Origin: Deltaproteobacteria bacterium
Lineage (GTDB): Bacteria > Desulfobacterota > GWC2-55-46 > DRQE01
NCBI GenBank assembly: GCA_016219165.1
Contig: JACRCB010000111.1
Location: 1-17,356 of the forward strand
DNA length: 17,356 nt
Direction of reading: 5' to 3'
Within the stretch, counting starts at the first letter, position 1. Each line of letters begins with the position of its first letter. The translations under genes and the position numbers were made by a program. The notes below the pieces were generated by a model. That model searched no databases and had not been told where the DNA came from. It saw only the letters and a list, made by a program, of their open reading frames with translations. This document shows, in pieces, positions 6,579 to 13,224 of this stretch.

Positions 6579-7442
6579 TTACTCGTGGTCCGTGATGACG
6601 GCAACCCCGCCGTTTGCGGCGGTGTTTACGCACTCATCGCCGTAGGTGGCGGTTACGACTATCTCTGTCGCCCGAAGGGATGCGTCCCTCTGGAATTCCG
6701 TCTTTGCGCCTGTCTTCAGCACATATGCGAGTCCCGACTGATTCCCCATCGGCATCATAACGCCCATTCTGTCGGCATTCGCATTGACCGAGGCGCAGTT
6801 TGTGGATTTGAAGATGTCGACTCCGTAGAGGTTTGCGAACGCCCCGAGGTCCCCCGCGGGCGCAGATGGGCCTCCCCATATTGCGCCGGTTGTGGCTGCG
6901 AGCGCGGTCCTTAAGTCATGCACCTGCGCCGGGTGTAAGACCGCCGCAAACGGCCCAACCGCATTTGCGCTTTCGAGTTTATAAATGGCCTCAAGGAAAT
7001 TGGCCTCCGTCATGTCCGCCCCGCTCGTCCCCACGGAGTTCGTAAAGTCCGCGACCTCGGCAAGTAGGTCCGTATCTATCTTGTTGGCAAGGGCCTTGCC
7101 GAGCTCTCTTGCATAGGGTTCCAGCCCCCCGAGGGCATCGCTGTTTAAGAGCATATCCGTTACGGTTATCATGATGCCGGCCTCGTCCGCGGCAACGGAT
7201 AAGGACGTGGTATTGACCGCGGTGTTGGAAGCGTCTGAACCTTCCGTCAGGTCAGAGGCGGAAAGCAGCGGCCACTTCGGAAAATCCACCGTAAGCGTTG
7301 ATGCGCCGCTTATGTCCGCAACCCTTACAAGCGGCGGCATGACGCTCTCCGCATATGCGGCGTCGATTACGAGCCTTGAGACGATTTCAGCGGCCACGAG
7401 TTCGCCGGCGCTTCCAGCCAGAGTTGTGACTTCATTTGCCAT
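6579..7442 (-). CDS. major capsid protein, HK97-fold type
   Basis: A 287-aa protein starting MANEVTTLAGSAGELVAAE at ATG 7442, chosen for the AAGGAGG 9-10 nt upstream. The N-terminal arm, VDFPKWPLLS segment with following SLSVAADEAGIMITVTDMLLN, spine-helix-like EPYARELGKALANKIDTDLL, P-domain stretch AVLHPAQVHDLRTAL, and final VVTATYGDECVNTAANGGVAVI strands follow the pattern of short HK97-fold capsid proteins made with a separate scaffold. Such subunits form the icosahedral head around packaged DNA. The gene directly follows the scaffold gene. No N-terminal delta domain or fused protease is seen, in agreement with a separate scaffolding protein. Confidence 0.85.
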   Translation of the reverse strand: MANEVTTLAGSAGELVAAEIVSRLVIDAAYAESVMPPLVRVADISGASTLTVDFPKWPLLSASDLTEGSDASNTAVNTTSLSVAADEAGIMITVTDMLLNSDALGGLEPYARELGKALANKIDTDLLAEVADFTNSVGTSGADMTEANFLEAIYKLESANAVGPFAAVLHPAQVHDLRTALAATTGAIWGGPSAPAGDLGAFANLYGVDIFKSTNCASVNANADRMGVMMPMGNQSGLAYVLKTGAKTEFQRDASLRATEIVVTATYGDECVNTAANGGVAVITDHE

Positions 7443-7556
7443 ATTCCATATCCTCCTTGGTTTTGAGATTTCCCGCAAACCCGTCGGCTGGAAACCCGCT
7501 TAAAGCCCGTCGGCCCATGCAGAAAGCCTTTATAAATTCCCCCCGCGAAGATGGAA

Positions 7557-8210
7557 TTACCCCGCCTGGAACTTCCTCTTTCTCGCCTCAACGAACGGGT
7601 TCTGGACGTCCTTAAACTTGAATACCTGGCCGCTTGTTCCGTGGACGTTAACGCCTTCCCTGAGGAGTTTGCCGAGGTCCTCTCTCGGCATACTGCGCCA
7701 GATGTCCGGGTCAGCGAGGTTATGACGCGCCCGAGTCCTGTCCCCGAACCTTGAGCTGCCGGAACCCCCGCCCTGTGCGCCGGTTGACCGTAAATGATGC
7801 GGCCTTTCACCAAGCCACTCTTCCACGTACTCGGCGATGGTCAAGGGGTGAACCCCGCCCTTACTTCTTCCGTCTCCGTTAACGACCACGCTGCCGCCTT
7901 CGTCCACTTTTACATGCCTGCTGATGGACTCAGCCACATCTTCAGGGTCAACGACATTGTGCCTCGCCACCGCCCTCAGGATGTATGCCATCTTCTTTTC
8001 TTCCTTGAGGGACTCTACCTCTCTTTTAAGCCCGTCCAGTTCCTCGCCCATAGCCGGCCGCCTCGCGGCCTTTTCATAGGCCTTCCTGTAAGACTCATCT
8101 ATCAGTTCCTGCACCTTGGCCTGCTGCTCCGGCGTAAAAGTCACCTTGGAGGACTCCGCCGTGGAGACCCCGCCCTTATTCTCCGTTTTAAGTTCGTCAA
8201 CCTGTGACAT
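7557..8210 (-). CDS. head scaffolding protein
   Basis: A 217-aa protein from ATG 8210 (MSQVDELKTENKGG), which has a perfect AAGGAGGT 5 nt upstream; the longer reading frame from 8243 lacks one. It is acidic at the N-terminus with a predicted coiled coil (about residues 27-75, PEQQAKVQELIDESYRKAYE to LKREVESLKEEKK) and a Gly/Arg-rich basic C-terminus (GGGSGSSRFGDRTRARHN). This acidic-coiled-coil-basic-tail layout just before the capsid gene is typical of scaffolds that guide procapsid assembly and then leave. No protease motif was found, so it is probably released rather than self-cleaved. Confidence 0.75.
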   Translation of the reverse strand: MSQVDELKTENKGGVSTAESSKVTFTPEQQAKVQELIDESYRKAYEKAARRPAMGEELDGLKREVESLKEEKKMAYILRAVARHNVVDPEDVAESISRHVKVDEGGSVVVNGDGRSKGGVHPLTIAEYVEEWLGERPHHLRSTGAQGGGSGSSRFGDRTRARHNLADPDIWRSMPREDLGKLLREGVNVHGTSGQVFKFKDVQNPFVEARKRKFQAG

Positions 8211-8267
8211 AAAGACCTCCTTCCCCTCTTTCCGGAGGGACAATCTTGTTTTTCCCCCTGCATAACC

Positions 8268-8302
8268 GGGCCGTAAACCCGGGGGTTAAGGCTCTACGGC
8301 CC
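8268..8302 (-). other. intercistronic stem-loop before scaffold gene
   Basis: GGGCCGTA (8268-8275) is exactly complementary to TACGGCCC (8295-8302), with an inner AACCC/GGGTT helix. It lies in the 97-bp gap between the 103-aa gene and the scaffold gene. There is no U-run, so an mRNA processing or stability element is more likely than a terminator, which fits the much higher copy number needed for scaffold and capsid. Confidence 0.55.
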
Positions 8303-8307
8303 CCTCC

Positions 8308-8619
8308 TCAGACAATACCCTTGCTTCGGCCGTTGACAAAGGCCGCAACCTTTCTCTTGTCGAGGAGATTCTTCACCACAACCGAGCATATTGCGGTCTT
8401 CTCCTTTAAAGACATCCTCTGCCACCCGTCTTCCCCGCCCCTGCCCATAATCCCGATAATGCTCCTTCTCGCCTCAAGCCAAAGCATCCGGGTGACAAGG
8501 TAAGCGGTTCCGGAATCTACGCCGTGGGCCCTGGAAAGGCGCTCCGCCGCCTCCTTTGTCTTAAGCGATATATAATCAACTCCCGGAAGCGCCCTCTTTC
8601 GGCTAACCTTTCCTTCCAT
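8308..8619 (-). CDS. phage head-region protein, 103 aa, unknown
   Basis: ATG 8619 lies inside the end of the portal gene (17-nt overlap) behind GGGAGATAG. The product is basic and helical (RMLWLEARRSIIGIMG; MSLKEKTAICSVVVKNLLDK) with no signal peptide or membrane segment. It sits between portal and scaffold, a place often taken by minor head or head-morphogenesis proteins. No recognised family. Confidence 0.65.
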   Translation of the reverse strand: MEGKVSRKRALPGVDYISLKTKEAAERLSRAHGVDSGTAYLVTRMLWLEARRSIIGIMGRGGEDGWQRMSLKEKTAICSVVVKNLLDKRKVAAFVNGRSKGIV

Positions 8620-9958
8620 CTATCTCCCTCGAAATCTCTTCTTTTTTGGAATCATCGAGTTTCGGCAGTATTGTAGAGGCTATCTCTTTCTGCAGTTCTT
8701 TTCTGAATGTGGCGGATTCTATCTTTGCCTCGAGCGCCTTGAACGCCGCTTCGAGATTCCTGTCGAGTTCCCTCACCGAGAAGTCATCCGGATAGTCTAT
8801 CGTGCCGTCGAATCTCCCCCCTTCCCACCCGGCCCAGAGATTAAGGAGCTCGCTTTCCGCCTGTTCCATGTTGTCGGCCTTCTCCGCGAGGACGGCATGG
8901 AGTTGCTGATATTCGAGTTCGAGGGCGATGCCGCTTCTGGGCTGGCTGAAATCCTCGGCCGCCTTTGCCCCGCCCATCTTTGCGATTCTGAATATTTCAC
9001 CGATATCCTGCTTGACCCATTCCCTGATTTCCGTCAAGGATGAATGGGGGGCCTCGAGCCAGTATGGCCTTGCGCCTGCCTCGGAAGGGTCGAATTGGAG
9101 GATATTGCGCGGCCCGACTTCTTTTCCCTGGTCAACGCCCGTTTTTTCATAAGGGACGGCGAGCATGGGGAAGGCGGTATTTTCTATAATCTCTTTTGCA
9201 TCCGAACAGAGGTAATAGATGTTCTTGTTTATATCCGCTATATCCTGTATGTCGGATGTGCCGAGCATCCTTATGCCCGAACGCCTGTTATAGAGGGTAA
9301 CAAGGGGCACGACCCCGAGACCATGCACGCCGGCATTCAGAAGCCTCGCCTCCGCGCTGTCCGCCAGAGCCTCCCAGAGTTCCCAGCCTTCCCCTGTCCA
9401 TATGCGGTATATGTTTTCGGCCTCCCTTATCTTCACCATGCCGAGAACCGGTTTCCCGTAAACCGAGCGTTGAAACTTCCAGTCCAAAAGATTTTCCGGC
9501 GTTACGAGAGAAACGTAGGGGCGTATATCGTTTTCAGCCGCCTCGGCCAGTGTAGAGGCCTTGAGCAAAGGTTTATCCATTACAATGGAGACCCTCCCGT
9601 ATATGCTCGCAAACCTCTGGGAATCCCGCATGAACTGCCCGAAACTCGAACCCTCGAGGTCGGAGTCGCGGAGGAACGAATTAAAGAGGGGGTTGGTTTT
9701 GAGGCTTCCGTAATCCTTCTTTGCCGGTTTCCTGAAGAGGTGCGAGACGTAAATGTCCACTATCGGGGCGCAGTAGTTGTAGTAGCAGGCAATCTCTTTC
9801 CTCCTGCCGTAATTCGCGGAACTCTCAAAGGGGTGCTGGATAAGATAATTCCCGTCCCTGTAGAGTTTCCCGCCGAAGTACGCGCGGATAAAGAAACTCC
9901 ACTCCGGAATCCACGCCTTGTAATCCGGGTGCGTCTTTTCAAGTTCTTCTTTTGTCAT
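8603..9958 (-). CDS. portal protein
   Basis: A 451-aa protein starting MTKEELEKTHPDYKAW at ATG 9958, overlapping the terminase stop as ATGA. It follows the large terminase and has portal hallmarks: helical clip/stem region (ADINKNIYYLCSDAKEIIENTAFPM), wing-like beta regions (YGRVSIVMDKPLL, PYVSLVTPENLLDW), and a C-terminal helical crown (AVLAEKADNMEQAESELLNLWA then a Lys/Glu-rich end). The YYNYCAPIVDIYVSHLFRKP segment resembles portals of the DUF4055/gp6-like group. Portals form the dodecameric ring through which terminase pumps DNA. Context and size are strong; precise subfamily is not certain. Confidence 0.85.
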   Translation of the reverse strand: MTKEELEKTHPDYKAWIPEWSFFIRAYFGGKLYRDGNYLIQHPFESSANYGRRKEIACYYNYCAPIVDIYVSHLFRKPAKKDYGSLKTNPLFNSFLRDSDLEGSSFGQFMRDSQRFASIYGRVSIVMDKPLLKASTLAEAAENDIRPYVSLVTPENLLDWKFQRSVYGKPVLGMVKIREAENIYRIWTGEGWELWEALADSAEARLLNAGVHGLGVVPLVTLYNRRSGIRMLGTSDIQDIADINKNIYYLCSDAKEIIENTAFPMLAVPYEKTGVDQGKEVGPRNILQFDPSEAGARPYWLEAPHSSLTEIREWVKQDIGEIFRIAKMGGAKAAEDFSQPRSGIALELEYQQLHAVLAEKADNMEQAESELLNLWAGWEGGRFDGTIDYPDDFSVRELDRNLEAAFKALEAKIESATFRKELQKEIASTILPKLDDSKKEEISREIDGRKG

Positions 9959-11247
9959 TTGTAAAACCTCTTTAAAGGATTGGGCCCGGCTGCCGCCAGG
10001 GGGAACTCGTACTCGATGAAATAACCGAGGGCGTCCGTTGCATGCGTCTTTTCTCTATCCGACTTGTCCAGGTCTCCGCCGCCTTCCACCCACGCCACAC
10101 TCTCAAAATCCCTTCTGAGATACCTGCACCTTGGGTGATGGACAAGCCTCACCTCCCCGGCCGTATTGAAGAGAAGGGAGTTGACCGCGTTCAGCCTGTC
10201 TTTTATGCGGGGGTTTATCCGCCTCACCCTCTGGTCTCTGAACCCGAGACCCAGAAGGAGGGCATAATCGCTCTTGCCCGCCGTGCTCCTCGATGAGCCG
10301 GTAGAGTCGCCGTAGACTATAAACCCGGCCTTGTGTTTTCCATAACGGGCCAGGACCTCGAGGCCCATCTCGACGGTATTCGTGTTCCTGAGCGAAACCT
10401 CGTCGAAGACCCAGACCTTTGCGCCGTCGCTCTGACAGAGTTCCCACACGCATGGGTCTACGTTAAAATCACAGCAGACGATTATCGGAAGTTTCCCGTC
10501 AACTGTAACGGATGCGTCCCGATGCCTTTCCGCCGAATATGCATAATAGACCCTGCCTCCCCTCCCCTCGAAACTCGCCTCAAATTCCTGCCGGAAGGTT
10601 CTGGGGTCGAGGTCCCTTTTGGCCGCCTCTATTTCCTCGTCCGGGAGGATGTCGGAAGAATGCCATGTGTAAAACCCCCAGTCCGGGTCCACGGCGCTCC
10701 TTGCATAATCGGCGAGGTCCTTGTAATGGTTGAGGCCCTCGGGCACCCCTATAAACCAGCACCATCCTTTTCTATCCGAAAGCGCGGGCCTTATGTTCTC
10801 GGCCCATGCGGCTGGTTTCATGTTTGCGAATTCATCCAGAACCCCGCCGTCCCATGCCACCCCTTCCATCCTCTCCGGTTTATCGAGTCCCACAACCCAC
10901 AGTTCGCTTCCGAATCTCGACACGATGCAGAGGTCCGATTCATAGACCCGCCTCGTCCATCTTCTCGGAATAAGGGCCTTCAAGTCCTTCCAGAAGATTA
11001 TCTTTGCCTGGTCCCTGGTCGGCGCGGCCGCAAAGTATCTTGGGTCCTTCCACGGCTTTTTTCCGGCGAGCGAAATGACGAGCCTCCTCTTTGCAAGTTC
11101 CGTCTTGCCCGAACGCCTTCCGGCGGGAACCACCTTAAACCTCTTCGTCTCGCTCCACAGCCGCGCCTGCTGGGGATGATACAGTAGCGCGTTCCATCTG
11201 GCCGGTAATAGCGAGCACCTCTTCCGGGTGTGCGCCTGCGTCATCAT
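9955..11247 (-). CDS. terL: terminase large subunit (ATPase-nuclease)
   Basis: A 430-aa protein. The N-terminal ATPase has Walker A GRRSGKT (43-49), Walker B GVLDE (135-139), and a coupling-type motif GVPEGLN (167-173). The C-terminal RNase H-like nuclease has acidic residues in order: CCDFN (Asp260), YGDSTG (Asp314), and HATDALGY (Asp405). All key residues are present, so it is likely functional: it cuts concatemeric DNA and packs it into the head. The start at ATG 11247 gives a 113-nt overlap with TerS; recognisable homology starts at about residue 21 (LLYHPQQARLW), so a downstream non-ATG start is possible, but GGGGGA lies 7 nt before this ATG. It is coupled to the portal gene by ATGA. Confidence 0.92.
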   Translation of the reverse strand: MMTQAHTRKRCSLLPARWNALLYHPQQARLWSETKRFKVVPAGRRSGKTELAKRRLVISLAGKKPWKDPRYFAAAPTRDQAKIIFWKDLKALIPRRWTRRVYESDLCIVSRFGSELWVVGLDKPERMEGVAWDGGVLDEFANMKPAAWAENIRPALSDRKGWCWFIGVPEGLNHYKDLADYARSAVDPDWGFYTWHSSDILPDEEIEAAKRDLDPRTFRQEFEASFEGRGGRVYYAYSAERHRDASVTVDGKLPIIVCCDFNVDPCVWELCQSDGAKVWVFDEVSLRNTNTVEMGLEVLARYGKHKAGFIVYGDSTGSSRSTAGKSDYALLLGLGFRDQRVRRINPRIKDRLNAVNSLLFNTAGEVRLVHHPRCRYLRRDFESVAWVEGGGDLDKSDREKTHATDALGYFIEYEFPLAAAGPNPLKRFYK

Positions 11248-11581
11248 TGGTAATCCCCCACGCCTCTTTTTCCCCCTTTACGATATCAAGGAGTGTGTCT
11301 CCCGCAATCTTTGCGAGTTTGAGTTCTTTTTCATCGCTTTTTTTAAGCCCGTCCGAAAGTTTGCGCTTAACGCGGCCCCACAACCTTCTGTGCTCATCGA
11401 GGAGATTCTCCGGTCCTTTTTTCCTTTTCCCCTTCTTTATGAGAGGCGGAGCCTTCCACCCCTCTTTTCCCGCCCTCTTCCTTATAGTTTCGGGGCTGCA
11501 GCCGCAGGTTCCGGAAAGTTCCTTGAATGAAAGATTTTTTTCCTCATACCCGGCCTTCACACTCGTCCAGTCGATTGCCAC
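11135..11581 (-). CDS. terS: terminase small subunit (DNA-binding)
   Basis: A 148-aa protein from GTG 11581 with GAGAGGT 6-7 nt upstream. Residues 3-42 form a helix-turn-helix of the small-terminase type (SFKELSGTCGCSPETIRKRAGKEGW). A basic linker (LIKKGKRKKGPENL) and a helical oligomerisation region (RRLWGRVKRKLSDGLKKSDEKELK) follow. It recognises the packaging site and recruits TerL, whose gene it overlaps. Order and architecture make this assignment firm, though the exact family is not certain. Confidence 0.82.
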   Translation of the reverse strand: MAIDWTSVKAGYEEKNLSFKELSGTCGCSPETIRKRAGKEGWKAPPLIKKGKRKKGPENLLDEHRRLWGRVKRKLSDGLKKSDEKELKLAKIAGDTLLDIVKGEKEAWGITNDDAGAHPEEVLAITGQMERATVSSPAGAAVERDEEV

Positions 11582-11627
11582 GTTTAGACCTCTCTCCGGG
11601 GACTATCGGTTGCGCGCCGGAACCGGC

Positions 11628-11813
11628 CTAACCCTTCTCAAGCCCATCGTGGTCGGAACATACCCTCAGAGGGTAAAGGCTCAAATACGTCCTTGTGCAT
11701 TCCCTGCATACCTCCGGTTCCCTCAAAAGGACCTTCTCTCTGCCCCTGGGATAGTGGCGCAGCCAGTCCATGAGTTCCCCGGTCCTGTCAAAACGGCTTG
11801 CATGAAAATCCAT
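11628..11813 (-). CDS. small Cys-containing protein, 61 aa, first gene of packaging operon
   Basis: ATG 11813 follows a strong GGAGGTG site 4 nt upstream. The product carries CRECTR (C-x2-C) and a later single Cys, suggestive of a partial zinc knuckle, and is highly charged. It ends 46 bp before TerS. Phages often encode HNH-like or regulatory small proteins here, but no HNH motif is present and no function is assigned. Confidence 0.65.
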   Translation of the reverse strand: MDFHASRFDRTGELMDWLRHYPRGREKVLLREPEVCRECTRTYLSLYPLRVCSDHDGLEKG

Positions 11814-12053
11814 TTCACACCTCCGGATTGATTATTGGAAAACCTTTCCCATACTTCACCCATTTCCAAAACGGCCGGAAACAGAAATCAAATGAATACT
11901 GGAGAACATATCCGCGCATGAATCACTTATATTGTGCTTTTTTTCCACCCCATAATCTGAAACTTCCGGTTTTCATTGATAAAACCTGTCGTATTTATTC
12001 TACCCTTCATTGACAGGGGCAAAACTACCGCTAAAAAACCCGCGATAAAAAAT
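11814..12053 (-). promoter_or_regulatory. gene-free leader of the packaging operon, candidate late promoter region
   Basis: This 240-bp A+T-rich stretch lies between the terminator and the first packaging gene, so a promoter is required here unless transcription reads through. Two inverted repeats stand out: GGTTTT/AAAACC (11968-11986) and CCTGTC/GACAGG (11985-12017). A TAGAAT -10-like hexamer occurs at about 11995-12000 on the minus strand, without a good -35, as expected for an activated promoter. No gene is seen in it. Confidence 0.35.
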
Positions 12054-12090
12054 AAAAAGGCGCATCACATTGCAGATGATGCGCCTTTTT
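12054..12090. terminator. bidirectional intrinsic terminator
   Basis: A 14-bp perfect stem (AAAAAGGCGCATCA, 12054-12067, with its complement at 12077-12090) with a 9-nt loop, GC-rich in the inner part and flanked by A/T runs on both sides. On the minus strand it ends the transcript of the sigma-like gene and its small companions and separates it from the packaging operon. Confidence 0.9.
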
Positions 12091-12196
12091 ATCGAGGAAG
12101 CCTTTTGGCAAAGATGGTTTTGACGGACTTTTCGGGAAACCCATCCAAAGGTTGTGTCGGCCTGCTAAACGGCCATTGATTCCCCCGGAGGTACAT
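12089..12196 (-). CDS. possible small protein, 35 aa, abutting terminator
   Basis: ORF from ATG 12196 (7 bp after the preceding stop) to TAA that touches the terminator stem. Product begins MYLRGNQWPFSRPTQPLDGF and ends FAKRLPR: basic and non-repetitive. The ribosome site is weak (AAGGG). The stop-at-terminator position favours a real gene, but its length is within chance. Confidence 0.35.
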   Translation of the reverse strand: MYLRGNQWPFSRPTQPLDGFPEKSVKTIFAKRLPR

Positions 12197-12202
12197 GCGC
12201 CC

Positions 12203-12439
12203 TTAAGGTTCTCTCGTAAGCCAGAGATAACCGTTTTGTTTCGGGCCCTCCTTTTCTCCTCCGTTCACAAACCGCTCAATCTGGTCTCCCATGGACTGGT
12301 ACTGCCTCAGGGTTTTGTAGTCCGTCCAGCATATCTTCGAAGTTCCGATTCCGTCCGCCGCGCCGAGGGGCGACCCTCGGCTTCCCTTGGCTTCGCCAAG
12401 AGGCGAGCGCCGAGAGGCGAGCGCAGGCGCGTCAGGCAC
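12203..12439 (-). CDS. small phage protein, 78 aa, with palindromic-repeat insert
   Basis: A GTG start at 12439 overlaps the end of the sigma-like gene and follows GAGGAGG; an ATG at 12502 in the same frame is an alternative. The C-terminal 45 residues (TDYKTLRQYQSMGDQIERFV... NGYLWLTREP) have normal coding character, whereas residues 5-33 are translated from short GC-rich palindromes (SPLGEAKGSRGSPLGAADG). This suggests a repeat inserted in frame near the start, or that true translation starts elsewhere. Function unknown; the partner gene is a sigma-like regulator. Confidence 0.5.
   Translation of the reverse strand: MPDAPALASRRSPLGEAKGSRGSPLGAADGIGTSKICWTDYKTLRQYQSMGDQIERFVNGGEKEGPKQNGYLWLTREP
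12362..12424. repeat. GC-rich palindromic repeat cluster inside a small ORF
   Basis: GCCGAGGG-GCGA-CCCTCGGC (12362-12381) is a perfect hairpin with a GNRA-type loop, followed by CTTGGC-TTC-GCCAAG (12386-12400) and two copies of AGGCGAGCGC (12401-12410, 12415-12424). Composition differs sharply from flanking sequence. It could be an intragenic mobile palindromic element. Confidence 0.6.
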
Positions 12440-12689
12440 CTTCCTCCTCTTTCTGTGGCCTTGAAGACGCAATCTTTTTTTCCGCCCTGTAGAGTATTTC
12501 ATATGCCCTCCCGAGTGAAATCCTGTGGCTCTGCGCTATAACCTTCATATGCGTATTCCAGTAGTGGTATTCCGTAAAAACGGCCCTCTCGCGCGGGGCG
12601 AGAAGCGCCATGGGCCAGAGGATGTCCCTCAATCCGGCCCCCTCGCCCTTAAGTTCTCCGTAAAATGCGTCCGCATCTACCCTTGTCAA
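12432..12689 (-). CDS. sigma-70 region 4-like HTH protein, putative late regulator
   Basis: An 85-aa protein from TTG 12689; an in-frame stop lies 9 bp upstream so no ATG start is available, and GGAAGG is 9 nt before the TTG. Residues 25-75 match the sigma region 4 pattern: LLAPRERAVFTEYHYW, then KVIAQSHRISLGRAYEILYRAEKKI, that is, a helix-turn-helix with the usual S-x-G-x-x turn. Small proteins of this kind (ArpU/RinA-like or sigma-like phage factors) switch on late phage genes. It is the first gene downstream of the consensus promoter and is followed by a terminator and then the packaging operon, which supports that role. The DNA target is unknown. Confidence 0.65.
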   Translation of the reverse strand: MTRVDADAFYGELKGEGAGLRDILWPMALLAPRERAVFTEYHYWNTHMKVIAQSHRISLGRAYEILYRAEKKIASSRPQKEEEGA

Positions 12690-12767
12690 GGAGAATTACC
12701 TTCCGCACGTGTGTGATATGCACATAAGGATTGCTGCAAATTTAGAAGGGAAAAGACCCTCATTATC

Positions 12768-12810
12768 AAAAGTGCACTGACGCCGTTTGCTTGATACGTG
12801 AAAAAGTGCA
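12768..12810. repeat. direct repeat AAAAGTGCA in the leader of the sigma-like gene
   Basis: AAAAGTGCA occurs at 12768-12776 and 12802-12810, 34 bp apart (about three helical turns), in the 225-bp untranslated leader. Spacing suits two protein binding sites on one DNA face. Chance is not excluded. The rest of 12690-12920 is A+T-rich and shows no gene. Confidence 0.35.
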
Positions 12811-12920
12811 AAATATTCATAAAAAACAATATATTAACATCAATCCGCCCGCGACGGCCGGCTTATATGGAAATAAACCGTTAAGGTGCGCGGCATGAAT
12901 ATCAATAATGTGTGATAAAT

Positions 12921-12949
12921 ATTATACAAATAATTTGCGTGCTTGTCAA
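12921..12949 (-). promoter_or_regulatory. perfect-consensus sigma-70 promoter
   Basis: On the minus strand TTGACA (12949-12944), exactly 17 bp, then TATAAT (12926-12921). Transcription would begin near 12914 and run into the sigma-like gene 225 bp downstream. No nearer gene faces this way. Confidence 0.85.
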
Positions 12950-12953
12950 GCAC
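12939..12953. promoter_or_regulatory. operator-like palindrome covering the -35 box
   Basis: GTGCTTG-T-CAAGCAC is a perfect 15-bp palindrome centred on the -35 hexamer of the promoter. A dimeric repressor bound here would block RNA polymerase, as in phage repressor operators. No repressor gene is in the window. Confidence 0.65.
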
Positions 12954-13000
12954 ATCCGGATAATCCATAAACAGTTACACATGGGTGCGGCCTTTACGGC

Positions 13001-13069
13001 GCGGGGGCACCCGCCCGCAGGAGCCTGCCCTGAACTCTGTGCCGAACTCGTTTCGGCATTGTTTCAGGG
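13001..13069. repeat. palindromic intergenic repeats
   Basis: GCGGG-GGCA-CCCGC (13001-13014) and TGCCGAA-CTCGT-TTCGGCA (13040-13058), the latter nested in an imperfect CCTGAAC/GTTTCAGG stem (13028-13069). These resemble dispersed chromosomal hairpins and carry no credible ORF. Confidence 0.55.
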
Positions 13070-13099
13070 TTGTGCCGGGCGAAAAAAGATTATTATTAG

Positions 13100-13219
13100 T
13101 GAACCTCTGATTATTTCTCTTTTTGTGGAGTCCTTCCGAAAGGAAGGCAGGGAGAGACAAGTGACGAGATTGCTTCGCTGCGCTCGCAATGACGGGCAAG
13201 GGGATTAATCAGGGGTTCC
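13100..13219. mobile_element. 120-bp MITE-like element (element 1)
   Basis: 14-bp terminal inverted repeats (left TGAACCTCTGATTA, right complement GGAACCCCTGATTA, 12 of 14 matching) flanked by TTAG on both sides (13096-13099, 13220-13223), a likely target duplication. Inside are the hairpin CCTTCC-GAAA-GGAAGG (13132-13147) and the widespread palindromic repeat reading GAGATTGCTTCGCTGCGCTC (13165-13184) and on through AATGACG. It encodes no transposase. Ends match element 2 (GGAACCTCTGA). Confidence 0.7.
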
Positions 13220-13224
13220 TTAGA

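Noticed and set aside
9044..9964. 306-aa plus-strand ORF opposite the portal gene
   Set aside because: It is an exact antisense shadow of the portal gene; the portal frame has correct coupling, ribosome site and family features.
10333..11187. 284-aa plus-strand ORF opposite TerL
   Set aside because: TerL motifs are on the minus strand; the plus frame is Pro/Arg-rich without recognisable domains.
12975..13199. Minus-strand ORF beginning MPVIASAAKQSRHLS
   Set aside because: This is the familiar false translation of the dispersed palindromic repeat within element 1; it spans several non-coding repeats.
12912..13208. 98-aa plus-strand ORF across the junction repeats
   Set aside because: It crosses three unrelated hairpins and element 1, lacks a ribosome site and has no domain pattern.
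13001..13219. CRISPR-like array from the cluster of short repeats
   Set aside because: The palindromes are different from each other and not regularly spaced; no spacer-repeat periodicity and no cas genes.
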